A stretch of DNA of 64,000 nucleotides from Paludibacteraceae bacterium (lineage in GTDB: Bacteria > Bacteroidota > Bacteroidia > Bacteroidales > Paludibacteraceae), in contig JAFSJN010000002.1 of NCBI GenBank assembly GCA_017439235.1, forward strand, positions 36,682-100,681, in the 5' to 3' direction. The first letter of the stretch is position 1; the number at the start of each line of letters is the position of its first letter. The notes beneath the pieces are model-generated. The model had not been told where the DNA came from. It ran no database searches and saw only the letters and a list, made by a program, of their open reading frames with translations. Made by a program: the position numbers and the translations under genes. Of the stretch, positions 49,281 through 60,200 are shown in pieces.

Positions 49281-51803
49281 ATGAGACAGCGGATTTCTCT
49301 TTTCCTCTTGGCGCTTATCCTGACCGGCGGCCTCAGTGCCGCCCGCCAGGCCGCGCCACAGCGCACTCGCGTCCCGGTCTTCTCACGCAACACGTGGAAT
49401 GCCCTCGACGCTGTTGACGAACAACCCGGCTACAGCCGCGGACAACATACGCTCTCCCAGAGTGTCTTCGTGCCCGCAGCCTGGGCTGACAGTGCGGTTA
49501 CCTTCGTCAGCCTGGGCGCTAATCAAGAGGTCTGGCTCTTGGTCAACGGCATCACCGTCGGCCACCACATGGGCGGCTATACCGCCTTCGCCTTTGACCT
49601 CAGTCCCTGGCTCCGCTATGGTCAAGAGAATATACTGACGGCCCTCATCACCAATGAGTACAATGCCGACGTACCGCCGCTCTCTGCTGACTTTACCTTC
49701 TTTGGTGGATTCTATCGCGACGCTTACCTGCTCGTCACGCCCCGCGCGCATATCTCTACTACCTTCTTCGCTACCAATGGCGTCATAGTGGAGACACCCG
49801 CCGTCAGTGACGCTCAGGCTACGCTGCGTCTCACTACTCACGTCACTAATCCCGCTCGCGAAGCCCTCCGCATAGAGCATTGGCTTAACGGCACCCTCAT
49901 CGGTTCCGCTCCTCTCGCCTCTCCCGCTCCCGACATCCAGGAAATAACTGTTCCTCAACCTCAGCTCTGGAGTCCCGACAGCCCTACGCTCTATACCCTC
50001 GTTACGCGCCTCACTACACCTAAAGGACGCGTCATCGATGAGGTCACCCAGCAGATTGGCTTCCGCTACTATAGCTTCGACGACCGCGGACGCTTCCTCC
50101 TTAATGGCCAACCTCTGCGTCTCATTGGTACCAACCGTCACCAGTGTTACCCGGGCTGCGGTTGGGCAGTGCCTGACTCCGTACACCGCCTCGATATGCT
50201 CAATATCAAAGCCCTCGGAGCCAACTTCCTCCGCATCAGCCATTATCCCCAGGACCCGCTCGTCATGCATCTGTGCGACTCGTTAGGAATACTCAACTCT
50301 GTCGAGATACCCCTCGTCAATGCTATCACCGAGTCCGACGCCTTCACCCAAAACTGCCTCTATATGGAGGAGGAAATGGTGTGGCAGAATCGCAATCACC
50401 CCTCTGTCGTCATGTGGGGCTATGCCAACGAGGTGCTTCTCCGACCACCCTTTAAATACCAGAAAGGTCGCTGGCAACGTCACCTTGAATACCTCAAAAA
50501 CGTCAACCGCCTCTCCGCCGCTCTCAACGACCGCCTCCACGCCCTCGACAGCGAGCGCTATACATTTGCCGCCTTCCACGATTATTTCAAGGAATACAGT
50601 GATGCCGGACTCGATACCCTGGCCGACGTTATCGGACATAACGTCTATTCCGGTTGGTACCACGGCTTCGTAGAGGATATTGACGCTAAGATGGCCCGCA
50701 TCCGCGCCCAAGTGGGCTCGCGGCCTATGCTTATGTCGGAATACGGTGCCGACTGCGACCGCCGTATCCGCACCGACTATCCCGCTAAGTTTGACTATTC
50801 GGTCGACTACGCACTCCTCTTCCATCGCCATTATCTCTCCTTCCTGCTCTCTACCGACCTGCTCGCCGGAGGAACAGCCTGGAACCTCAACGACTTCCAC
50901 GCCGAACCGCGCGGCAATGCTATCCCGCACCTCAACTGCAAAGGATTGCTTACCGTTACACGCCGGCCTAAGGATACCTATCGTTACTATCTTACTCAAC
51001 TCTCCGCTACGCCTCTCACCTATATTGGCTTAGCCGATATGCCGCGTCGTACACTCGCTGCCGATAGCCTCGGCCGCTGCTTCCAACGCGTGCCCGTCTT
51101 CACCAATACGCCCGTCACCCTGACGCTTAATGGTGAACCTCTCCGTCCTGAGAATACCCACGAAGGACAATATTGGTACCTCGTACCTTTCCGTCCCGGA
51201 CGTAATATACTTGCTGCCGGCAACGATACCCAAGAGGTCTTTGTCGACGCTATCCCTTATCGCTTCGACGATACCTTCACCTCTCTCCACGTCTCGCTGG
51301 GCACGAAGACATCCTTTACCGACTCGCTGTGCTGGATACCCGAGCAAGCCTATCATACCGGCAGCTGGGGTTACATAGGCGGTGAAGCGTATATTAAGCA
51401 AACCGACAACGGTCCGCAACCTGCGGCCGATATCGACATACGTTCTACCGAACTTGACCCGCTGTACCAGACCGCCCGCATGGGCCTCTCTGCTTTCCGG
51501 GCTGATGTGCCGGATGGTAACTACCGCGTCACCCTCCGCCTCGCTGAGTTCGAGCAATCCGGTGAACAGGAGATGTCCGTCTATGCCCAGGGCAACCGCG
51601 CCCACGACAGCGGCTATCAGGGACGCTCGTTCTCCATCGCCGTCAACGGAACCGTCGTAGCCGATAGCCTCCACTTGCCTGCATTTGTGGCTACCGACTA
51701 TACGCTGCCCGTCACCGCTCAAGACGGACAGGGTATTACCGTTACCTTTACTGCCCAGCAGGGTAAGACATTGTTAAACGCTATAGACATCGTACGCCAA
51801 TGA
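49281..51803 (+). CDS. GH2-family glycoside hydrolase with malectin-like module
   Basis: 840 residues. Signal peptide about 1-20 (LLALILTGGLSAA). Sugar-binding beta sandwich (about 40-165), Ig-like linker domain (about 170-265) and TIM barrel from about 270: LNGQPLRLIGTNRHQ, FLRISHYPQD, acid/base in MWGYANEVLL (Glu384) and nucleophile in MLMSEYGAD (Glu487), then TAWNLNDF. A malectin-like module occupies about 690-840. No sorting tail. Exo-acting beta-glycosidase activity (galactosidase, glucuronidase or glucosidase) is known for the family; the substrate here is uncertain. It is first of six genes with overlapping stops and starts; the next gene starts at ATGA (51800-51803). Confidence 0.9.
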   Translation: MRQRISLFLLALILTGGLSAARQAAPQRTRVPVFSRNTWNALDAVDEQPGYSRGQHTLSQSVFVPAAWADSAVTFVSLGANQEVWLLVNGITVGHHMGGYTAFAFDLSPWLRYGQENILTALITNEYNADVPPLSADFTFFGGFYRDAYLLVTPRAHISTTFFATNGVIVETPAVSDAQATLRLTTHVTNPAREALRIEHWLNGTLIGSAPLASPAPDIQEITVPQPQLWSPDSPTLYTLVTRLTTPKGRVIDEVTQQIGFRYYSFDDRGRFLLNGQPLRLIGTNRHQCYPGCGWAVPDSVHRLDMLNIKALGANFLRISHYPQDPLVMHLCDSLGILNSVEIPLVNAITESDAFTQNCLYMEEEMVWQNRNHPSVVMWGYANEVLLRPPFKYQKGRWQRHLEYLKNVNRLSAALNDRLHALDSERYTFAAFHDYFKEYSDAGLDTLADVIGHNVYSGWYHGFVEDIDAKMARIRAQVGSRPMLMSEYGADCDRRIRTDYPAKFDYSVDYALLFHRHYLSFLLSTDLLAGGTAWNLNDFHAEPRGNAIPHLNCKGLLTVTRRPKDTYRYYLTQLSATPLTYIGLADMPRRTLAADSLGRCFQRVPVFTNTPVTLTLNGEPLRPENTHEGQYWYLVPFRPGRNILAAGNDTQEVFVDAIPYRFDDTFTSLHVSLGTKTSFTDSLCWIPEQAYHTGSWGYIGGEAYIKQTDNGPQPAADIDIRSTELDPLYQTARMGLSAFRADVPDGNYRVTLRLAEFEQSGEQEMSVYAQGNRAHDSGYQGRSFSIAVNGTVVADSLHLPAFVATDYTLPVTAQDGQGITVTFTAQQGKTLLNAIDIVRQ

Positions 51804-54649
51804 GAAACCTCGTATCCCTTTTGCTGCTTGTTATGCTGTGGCCTCTGTCCCTTAGTGCGGCAGGGGGATCGGAGGTCTGTGGCCAACCGCTGAACTCCGG
51901 CGGTAAGCAAGCCCTCATCAGTTTCAACACCAATCGCTACGGCGATGTGGTCATCACCCTCGACAATGGTAACAACACCTCCGGCGTCACCTTCCGCGGC
52001 AATAACGGTATGGGCAAACTCCTCGACTGCTTCTCCGTCATCCTCTCCGATACAGAGACCGTGCCCGCTACTGACTATTTTACCCGCGAATACCTCGGAG
52101 CCGGCTCTACTGAGTTCTGCTTGCGCCTCATAGCCGGTAAGACGCTGCCCGAAGGAGCTAAGATTTACTACAATGGTAATTCGTCCGTCGAATGGATGTG
52201 CGACGGCAATAATAATGCCTATAATAAACTCGCCTTCACCTACACTTACGGTACGACCTGCGCCTCGCTCGATACGCCGGTCATCACTTCCGTTACCGCT
52301 GACGGCACCATTACCTTCTCGCCCGTCACCGGTGCCGACACCTATATCGCGCGTTTCTATATAGGTCACGACATGTGCTGGGAAGGGACTGTCACTTCCG
52401 GTACGCCCTGCGGCTTTAAGCCGTTCCTTACCGATACCTACGAGGTGACCGTTCAGGCCTTCGCCTCTGCCGGCGGCTGGTCCGACGAGAGTCAGCCGTA
52501 TACAATCGCCCTCACCGGCGATGCGGCTAACTTGCCGCCCTCTGAGGTTTGTGAGCTCGTGCTCATGCAAAACAACAGCGCTCCCTCGCGTGCACTCATT
52601 ACCGCCGAGACGGATGCTAACAAGCGCATCGTAATCTCTATCAAAGCCGGTGACGGCGGAGCCGAAGAACTCACCGCCTTCCGTAATAATGGTATGGCGC
52701 CTGCTGCTTTCCGCTTCAATGGAGAACCGGCTACCAACTATTTCTCCGTAGCCGTAGCTTCCGACAAACGCACCATCACCCTTACGCCTAAGTCTTCGCC
52801 CGCTCCCCAGATAGGTCGACTCTTTACCTATAACGGCTATGGCGAAGCCCAGAATACCCAATGGCGCACTTCGCAGAATACCAACGCCTATACGCCGTCC
52901 TTCCATTTTACGTATCGGTATGGCACCTCCTGCCCGGGACTCGCTACACCCGTCATCACGGCTATCGTGGATAGTGTGCCCGTCTTCGAACCCATCGAAG
53001 GCGCTGACTCCTATTATGCACAAGTCTACTTAGACGGCACACTCCGTTATACCCAGACCCTGCAATACGGCGATGCCCTTCATTTCGTGCCTACGCAGAC
53101 CGCTACTTATCAGGTCACTCTTATCGCCCGCGGTAGCGGCGCTAAAGAGTCACCCGAATCAGCTCCCTACGACTGGCCGCTCTCTAAGGTCGAGATAGAG
53201 GTTGGTCCGTCCGAGTATTGCAACGCTCCTTTCGGCGCCGGTGGCGATAAGTTCTATATCTCGTTCGAGACCCTCTCCAACGGTGACGTCGAGATATCTA
53301 TCGGCGGCGAAGATGGTACCTACTTCCGTGCTGACGGTATGTCGGGTGCCGACTTGGCCGAGTTTATGGTAGGCTCGCAGATAGCCGGCGTCTATTTCGA
53401 ACGCCTCTACGATGGCGATAAATCCAACACCTTCACCCTCCACCTACGCGACACCGCTTTCCGTCCTGCTATAGGCGATAAGATAGTCTTCTCCGGCAAT
53501 GTGCAGTACTATACGCCTACTAACTCCAACGCCTACGATAAATATACTTTCACCTATACCTACGGCTCTGTATGCGAACATCTGGATACGCCTGCTATCG
53601 CCTCTATCGACGATGACGGTACGCTCCATTTGGTGCGCCTCATCGAAGGAGCCGACTTCTATCAGGTGCGCGTCTTCCGCGATGGCTTCCTGCTCCAATC
53701 CCTTAAGATGCAGGACGGCGATAAGATATCCTTCTCGCCCTGGCACAACTTTATTTACCTCGTATCCGTTCAGGCCGTCACCAACGACCATGTGATGCGT
53801 TCCGCCTATTCCGAACCCTATGAATGGAAGATTAAGGCTACGACCGACGAACTGCCGCGTTCCGTAGTCTGCGATACCCTTGCTGCTAACGAGGCTATTT
53901 GCGGACATATTTACCTGACTGCCGAGACCGACGAAGCCGGACGTATCATCTTTACTTTGCACGGCGACCCGGGCACCGAACGCCTTATCTTCCGTGCCTC
54001 CGGACTCAATAAACTCACCTACGTCAATCAGCCTATTACCGACTTCTTCAATATGCAGATAGTGGAGACCGACTCCTCCACGATGATCTTTACACCTAAG
54101 ACTACCTCGTCGGGACTCATCTACACCGGTGACCCGATTATCAGTTCCGGTTCGCTCGAATGGATATCGGCGTGCAACACCAATGGCTACATAGCTATGC
54201 ACTTCACCTATCTCTACGGCACTACCTGCACCTTCCGTCTCCGCCGATTGGCTACTCCTGTTATTCAGGATGTCTCCGGCTTTGGCGTAGTCTCCTTTGC
54301 CGAAGTGGAGAACGCCGACTCCTATCGCGTCCGCGTCACCGATGGCGACGATGCCGATATGTTGGAGCAGAAAGCTGCTCCCGGATGGATTATTCCGAGG
54401 GGCAACGAGATATACGTGGGCTTCGGCTACTTTGTACGTGTACAAGCTTGGCCGGTAGCTGACTCCGAACTCTATCGCGAATCGCTGTGGTCGGACGCTT
54501 ATTGGTGGGAACCCGCCGAACTGCCTACCGACATCGACCCTGTAACCGGTAACCCGTCACCCGTAACCCAAAAAATCCTTCGCAACTCTCAGATACTCAT
54601 CCTCCGCGATGGGGTAGTGTACAACCTATTGGGACAAATACATGAATAG
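51800..54649 (+). CDS. Secreted protein with four Cys-bounded domains alternating with Fn3-like modules, sorting-like tail
   Basis: 949 residues. Signal peptide about 1-21 (LLLLVMLWPLSLSAA). Cys-to-Cys domains at residues 27-154, 251-378, 474-592 and 691-810, each followed by an Fn3-like module of about 85-90 residues opening with xLxTPVIxxV or similar and containing a GADxYxxxxY strand. The tail is KILRNSQILILRDGVVYN, then LLGQIHE. The regular alternation suggests an extended rod carrying four binding units. Function unknown; glycan binding or adhesion is inferred. Its start overlaps the GH2 stop and its stop overlaps the next start by 8 bp. Confidence 0.75.
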   Translation: MRNLVSLLLLVMLWPLSLSAAGGSEVCGQPLNSGGKQALISFNTNRYGDVVITLDNGNNTSGVTFRGNNGMGKLLDCFSVILSDTETVPATDYFTREYLGAGSTEFCLRLIAGKTLPEGAKIYYNGNSSVEWMCDGNNNAYNKLAFTYTYGTTCASLDTPVITSVTADGTITFSPVTGADTYIARFYIGHDMCWEGTVTSGTPCGFKPFLTDTYEVTVQAFASAGGWSDESQPYTIALTGDAANLPPSEVCELVLMQNNSAPSRALITAETDANKRIVISIKAGDGGAEELTAFRNNGMAPAAFRFNGEPATNYFSVAVASDKRTITLTPKSSPAPQIGRLFTYNGYGEAQNTQWRTSQNTNAYTPSFHFTYRYGTSCPGLATPVITAIVDSVPVFEPIEGADSYYAQVYLDGTLRYTQTLQYGDALHFVPTQTATYQVTLIARGSGAKESPESAPYDWPLSKVEIEVGPSEYCNAPFGAGGDKFYISFETLSNGDVEISIGGEDGTYFRADGMSGADLAEFMVGSQIAGVYFERLYDGDKSNTFTLHLRDTAFRPAIGDKIVFSGNVQYYTPTNSNAYDKYTFTYTYGSVCEHLDTPAIASIDDDGTLHLVRLIEGADFYQVRVFRDGFLLQSLKMQDGDKISFSPWHNFIYLVSVQAVTNDHVMRSAYSEPYEWKIKATTDELPRSVVCDTLAANEAICGHIYLTAETDEAGRIIFTLHGDPGTERLIFRASGLNKLTYVNQPITDFFNMQIVETDSSTMIFTPKTTSSGLIYTGDPIISSGSLEWISACNTNGYIAMHFTYLYGTTCTFRLRRLATPVIQDVSGFGVVSFAEVENADSYRVRVTDGDDADMLEQKAAPGWIIPRGNEIYVGFGYFVRVQAWPVADSELYRESLWSDAYWWEPAELPTDIDPVTGNPSPVTQKILRNSQILILRDGVVYNLLGQIHE
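51878..52261 (+). repeat. Cys-bounded domain, copy 1 of the 51800 protein
   Basis: Residues 27-154: ALISFNTNRYGDVVITL, TFRGNNGMG, LPEGAKIYYNG, NNNAY and FTYTYGTTC. Confidence 0.65.
52550..52933 (+). repeat. Cys-bounded domain, copy 2 of the 51800 protein
   Basis: Residues 251-378: ITAETDANKRIVISI, FRNNGMAP, QWRTSQNTNAY and FTYRYGTSC. Confidence 0.65.
53219..53575 (+). repeat. Cys-bounded domain, copy 3 of the 51800 protein
   Basis: Residues 474-592: ISFETLSNGDVEISI, FRADGMSG, GDKIVFSGN, TNSNAYDKY and FTYTYGSVC. Confidence 0.65.
53870..54229 (+). repeat. Cys-bounded domain, copy 4 of the 51800 protein
   Basis: Residues 691-810: LTAETDEAGRIIFTL, FRASGLNK, LEWISACNTNGY and FTYLYGTTC. The most diverged copy (NGY in place of NAY). 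Confidence 0.6.
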
Positions 54650-57269
54650 ACTCTTGCTTATCATATCCGCCGCCTTTCTGCCTCTGCTCTCCGCATGGGC
54701 ACAGGTTGACCGCGACTTCTGGTTCGCCGTGCCGTACCTCGACGACGCGCACGACTATAGTCTGGCGCTCGGCGAAGGACGTATATGTATTACTTCGTTC
54801 GATAGCGAGGCACACGTCACCGTCTCGCAGCCCGCTATTACGGATAAGAGTAATCCCTTCTATTTCCCTACTACTACCTATACTATCGCTCCTTCGTCCA
54901 GCCAGGACATCCTCATCGGTAGCGGTAACGGCGCCCTCAACCGCGCTAACAATACGATGATATGTCCTCACGGCATACATATCGAATCCGACGTTGACGT
55001 TACTGTCTATTATGCCCAAGTTAACAACAACTCCGAGATATATACCCTCAAGGGCACCAACGCCCTGGGCTTCCATTTCCTCGTTCCCATGCAGCGCACA
55101 CGCGGCAACGGCTATGGTCATTCGTCTATCGAGGTGGTAGCTACCGAACCCAATACTACCGTTACCGTTACTACTCGTGTCGCCACCCTGCAATATCCTG
55201 CCGCCGGCACCTATACCGTCACCCTGCAGGCCGGTGAGATATTAACGCTTCGTGCCCTCAACCAATCGGCGGCCTCCCATCTGGGCGGCACACTCGTCAC
55301 CAGCGATAAACCTGTAGCCGTCAATTCTACCGATGACTCCGTTCAGGCCGGAGGACAAGACCTTGTAGGTGAACAACTCGTGCCCTCACCTCTGGCGGGT
55401 AAGGAATATATAGCGCTCCGTCATAACGGCGTAGCCGAAGAACTGCTGCTCTATACCTTCCCCGATGCACCGATTACCTATACCGTCAACGGCGGTGCTG
55501 CGCAGACCTTAGCCGGTGGTTCGTTTACTACTATCTCCCTCGCCGGCACCGACAGCGCTTACTATATCTCGGCCGATACGACCTTTGTCGCTTTTCAGGT
55601 GACCAGCGACGGCTCTGAACTCGGCGGTACCGTCCTGCCGCGACTCGACTGTACCGGCTCACGCGAGATAGCTATCCGCCGCCGCTTCATCCATCAGCAA
55701 TTCAATATCTTGGTTAAGACAGATTATATCAATGCCTTTACTATCAACGGTGCTGCCGTCTCCTTGCCCTTTACTCCCGTTAGTAGCGCGCCCGAATGGT
55801 CGTACTGCTACCACAGCGGTGACGGCTTCTTCGATACCAACGGTATCCTCCGCATCCGCAATACCCAATCGGTCTTCCACCTCGCTATCCTCGACTACGG
55901 CAATTCAGGCGGCACCTGCTCCTACGGTTATTTCTCGGGCTACAACATGCTCGCTATGGTGCCGCAGTCCGATAAGCCGGTCTATTTAGTGGGTGAACAG
56001 GCTCACCTGTCCCTCACCGAGACCGACCTCTTCTCTTCCGTCCGCTGGACTTATCCGGACGGTTCGGTACACGACGGAGCTTCGCAGACGATACCTATGG
56101 ACGAACTTACGCAATCCGGTTGGTACAGCGTCAGCGGTATAAGTCTCGAGTCTTGCCCTCTCTCTCGCGACAGTTATAGTATTCTTATCCACGTACTCCA
56201 ACCGTTGCGGCGTGACTCTACGGCGTGTCAATCCGATACCTTCCCTCATGATATGGTTATCCTCCGCGATACCGTCCATACGGGTCATAACATGCTTACC
56301 GATACTACTTCCGCTGTCGACTTCCCCTGCACCAGTGGCGTATACGATATAGCTTGGCAATCGCAGACCGTAGTTACCGATACCTTGGCTTACCAATTCG
56401 ATTTCGAATACTCATCCTCCGGCACAGCGCCTAATATAGAGGTACTCTTCAACGACTCGCTCGTCAATACCGTCTCACGCGCTATCGTCCGTACTACACC
56501 TAAGACGCGCTCCTTCATCTATCAGCCCGTCAATGCTGGTGTCCTGCGTATGGTCATCCGCGCGGGTGGAGTACCTAATAATCCTGTTGTGACGGTACGC
56601 AATATGAGTCTCCGTCCGCTGCTGCCTATCCAAGACAGCGTCTTTGTAACGGTAGAGAACTGCGAGACGCCTCCGCCCCCGCCACCTCCACCGCCACCAG
56701 TGCCTACGCCTTGTCCCGAACCCGTCATAGCCGACTCGCAGCACGTCATCCTTTGCGATACCCTCATGCCCTACGAATGGCGCGGACACCTCATTGCCTG
56801 CACGGGTAAGTTCTGCGATACCGTCATCAGCCGCGACACCTGCGACTCGCTCTACTTTATCCTTCTCTTGGATACCGTACAATGCTTGCCGCCCGAACCG
56901 CCGGCTCCGGATACTTGCCTCGAGGTGATAACCCAACGCTGGAACGACATACTCGGTATTAAGAATGCTCAATACAATGGCGGACACGTGTTCGTCTCCT
57001 ACCAATGGTATTGCAACGGCCAACTCATGGACGGCGAGACCCGCTCCTATATCTACGTTCCTGCAACCTTTACCCCTGGTGACGTTTATTATGCCGTCAT
57101 GGTCGAGGATAACGGACAGACCTGGAAAGCCTGTGAGTTCACTCCGCAACATATAACCTACGATGATGAAGGACTCGTGCCTGTCGAGAAGATTATCCTC
57201 CACGGACGCCTGTATATACGGCGTGGTAAGAGTCTCTATTCCGTACAAGGACAAAAAGTACAACCGTGA
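54642..57269 (+). CDS. IgGFc-binding-like surface protein with Cys-rich C-terminal repeat and sorting-like tail (first of a pair)
   Basis: 875 residues. Signal peptide about 1-20 (LLLIISAAFLPLLSAWA). It begins RDFWFAVPYL; the segment to about residue 430 matches the IgGFc-binding N-terminal-like domain common in Bacteroidetes surface proteins (YYAQVNNNSEIYTLKG, VVATEPNTTVTV, VTSDKPVAVNSTDDS). A PKD/Ig-like part follows (about 440-530). A run of ten Pro (about 677-686) precedes a Cys repeat of the T9SS-protein type (CDTLMPYEWRGHL to CDSLYFILLLDTVQC). Near the end are SYQWYCNGQ and TFTPGDVYYAVMV. The last residues (KIILHGRLYIRRGKSLYS, then VQGQKVQP) are a diverged tail. Start and stop both overlap the neighbouring genes. 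Confidence 0.8.
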   Translation: MNRLLLIISAAFLPLLSAWAQVDRDFWFAVPYLDDAHDYSLALGEGRICITSFDSEAHVTVSQPAITDKSNPFYFPTTTYTIAPSSSQDILIGSGNGALNRANNTMICPHGIHIESDVDVTVYYAQVNNNSEIYTLKGTNALGFHFLVPMQRTRGNGYGHSSIEVVATEPNTTVTVTTRVATLQYPAAGTYTVTLQAGEILTLRALNQSAASHLGGTLVTSDKPVAVNSTDDSVQAGGQDLVGEQLVPSPLAGKEYIALRHNGVAEELLLYTFPDAPITYTVNGGAAQTLAGGSFTTISLAGTDSAYYISADTTFVAFQVTSDGSELGGTVLPRLDCTGSREIAIRRRFIHQQFNILVKTDYINAFTINGAAVSLPFTPVSSAPEWSYCYHSGDGFFDTNGILRIRNTQSVFHLAILDYGNSGGTCSYGYFSGYNMLAMVPQSDKPVYLVGEQAHLSLTETDLFSSVRWTYPDGSVHDGASQTIPMDELTQSGWYSVSGISLESCPLSRDSYSILIHVLQPLRRDSTACQSDTFPHDMVILRDTVHTGHNMLTDTTSAVDFPCTSGVYDIAWQSQTVVTDTLAYQFDFEYSSSGTAPNIEVLFNDSLVNTVSRAIVRTTPKTRSFIYQPVNAGVLRMVIRAGGVPNNPVVTVRNMSLRPLLPIQDSVFVTVENCETPPPPPPPPPPVPTPCPEPVIADSQHVILCDTLMPYEWRGHLIACTGKFCDTVISRDTCDSLYFILLLDTVQCLPPEPPAPDTCLEVITQRWNDILGIKNAQYNGGHVFVSYQWYCNGQLMDGETRSYIYVPATFTPGDVYYAVMVEDNGQTWKACEFTPQHITYDDEGLVPVEKIILHGRLYIRRGKSLYSVQGQKVQP

Positions 57270-60200
57270 TCAAACGTCTATACATATTGCTCATTCTCCT
57301 GGTAGCCTTCCTCGTATGGCCGCGTCAACTGCGCGCTCAGGTGGATACAGAGTTTTGGTTCGCTACGCCCTCACTTGTATCCTCTCACGTGCCGGATAAT
57401 ATATGGCTCGTCATCGTTACCTATGGCGATGCCGCTGATGTGTCTATTACGCAGCCTGCCCGTTCGCGTTCGCTGATGACCGAGCGCCGCGTGGAGGCTA
57501 ACTCTACCTATACCTATTCTATTAAGGCGGCCGCTAACTATACTACCGACATCGAGACACCCGCTGACGGCGTAGCCCACGACAATGGTATATTTATCCG
57601 CTCGTCGGTACCTATCTCTGCCTACTATGTGGCTACTAAGAACAACTCCGAAGTCTATACCCTCAAGGGACAGCATGGTCTGGGTACCGACTTTGTGGTA
57701 CCTATGCAGTACCGCCGCCCTTGTGACCACTCCGCCGGAGCCTACTGCTCTATCGAGGTCGTAGCTACCGAAGATAATACTACCGTTACCTTTGAGACCA
57801 CGCGTCCTACTAACGTCCTCGATCAGGCGGGCACTATTACCGTCACCCTGCAGAAAGGTCAAACCTATGCTATCCGTTCGCGCCAGGCCAATACACCGGC
57901 TGCGCAACACTTAGGCGGTACACGCGTTACCAGCGATAAGCCCATAGCCGTCAATACTACCGATGACTCGGCTGCTACCGGTAACGATAAGGACCTCATT
58001 GGCGAACAACTCGTGCCTACGCGCTGGGCGGGTAGCCATTATATCTGCCTCTCTAACAACTCTGCCCATGAGTTGGCGTACTTCTTTGCTATCGACCCCA
58101 ATCCCGTTACTATCTATACTACTAACGGCACCAACGAGACCGCTATCGGTACCCTTGCTCCCGGGCAACCCATTCAATATACCCTGGCCAAACTCTCGGC
58201 AGCGCCGTTCTATACTAAGGACGATACCCCCTTCGTCCTCTTCCAGATGACGGCTAACGGTGGCGAGTTGTCGGGTACTGTCCTGCCCAGCCTCAACTGC
58301 TCGGGCTCCGAGGAGGTCAGCTATATACCGGCCCTCAATACTGTTGCTTCTGACGTTACTATCCTCACCCGCACGGAGTTTATCTCCGGTTTCTCGGTCA
58401 ACGGCTCGCCGCAACGCCTGCCCGCCTCTGTCTTCCAGCCTGTGCCGGGTGAACCGCAGTGGTCCTATACTTCGGCTACTACTATCCAATTGGCTACTAA
58501 CGAACGCACGCTGCGCATACGCAACAACTTAGGCGTCTTCCACCTCGGCGTCTTGGACGCTACGTCGGGCGCCTGCTCCTACGGTTATTTCTCCAACTTT
58601 GGTTCTATATCTATGTCCTGCTCGTCCGGCAGCGATTACTATTCTGCCGGCGATGATATTCGCTTCTCACTCGTAGCCGCCGAACTGTTCGACTCTATCT
58701 GGTGGGAAGGCCCCAAAGGTCTGTTCGGCTTTAACGACGGTTCGCCCGTCATCCACAACGCCACGATGGCCGATGCCGGCATGTATATCGTCAATGGTAT
58801 CCATTCTGAGGGCTGCGAAGTGCAACCGGATACTATTTGGGTTACCGTCCTGGATGCTCAATCTACGCAACGCACCGAATACGCCTGCCCCAATGATGAG
58901 GTAGTCGTTTCGGCAACGGGTACCGCGCCTTATACTTGGTATAAGGATGACGAACTGCTCGACAACGCTGCACAAACCTATACCTTTACGGCGACACAAA
59001 ATGCCACCTTCGTTATCGACCAGACGGTACCCGGCGTAGATATTTTCTCCTTAGACGATACCCTTAACTTCGTCATGGACCGCGAATCCGATTCGCTCCT
59101 CATGTGGCAGATGGCGTACGACCACTGTATACCGGGCGTAGAATATGTATGGTACGTCACCTTGGGCGTCGAAGGCACCAACCCTGTGGCGCCTAAGATA
59201 TGTCTCTATACCAATGGCGACTATTCGCCTATGCAGGTATTGACCAATAACCTTACCGGTCGTGTTGTCGAATGGCACTTCACGCCTACCGACCGACACG
59301 CCGTCCTGCGTCTGGTGGCTATTAAGGCTAAGCCGGGACGTCATTTCCGCGTCGAAGCTATGTCGCTGCGGCCTGTCTTGCCCTTTACCGAGACTATTGA
59401 TGTCATCCTTAAACCGCTGCCTCAACCCGTTATCTCTATCCCTGACCCCTGGTGCGGTCATCCTGTGCGGCTGTCTGTCACCGGCGAGGCCGACTCGGTA
59501 GAGTGGAATACGGGGCAAAAGAAGCCCGACATCCTGGCTTACGGTCCGGGCACCTATATAGCTACGCTCTATCTGGATGGCTGTAAAGCCTCTGCCTCGC
59601 GCGTAGTAAAGGCCTATCCGGATGTCCAACGCGACTCGACCTATGTCCAGATGTGCGATACCCTGATGCCGTACCTATGGCGCGACAGCCTGTATACGGA
59701 GGCCGGTATCTATCGTGATACCATACGTAGCACTTACTGCACCTGTGATTCGCTCATCTATATCCTGCGTCTGGATACGATACGTTGTATACCGCCCGAA
59801 CTGATAGTCGACTTTGCTCCGCAGCACCTCGAACTCTGCGACGGCGATCCGTCCTTCGACCTCACCTATAGGGCTGTTGTCGGTCACCCCGACCGCATCG
59901 AGGTACGCTATGGCGATACCCTCATGGTCGTTAATCCCGACGAGGCTGCCGGACGTATCGAAGTGCCGCTCACCTCACTCGTGCCCGGGCATTATAATGT
60001 CTCTGTACTCTTTATCGATACCGACTGGGGTTTGCAGGCCGGACCGTATGCTTCGTCCTTCACCCTCTACTACGACCCGGAGCGCGTCTTTGCCCGCAAG
60101 TGGAACAACGTACTGGCTATCTACTCGCCCGCCTATAGCGGTTATCCTAATCAGGTGTGGACGGCCTACGAATGGTATTGCAACGGTCAGCCATTAGGCG

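Noticed and set aside
51719-53023. A 434-residue minus-strand frame over the GH2 / repeat-protein junction
   Set aside because: Spans the overlap of two well-supported plus-strand genes and has no family resemblance.
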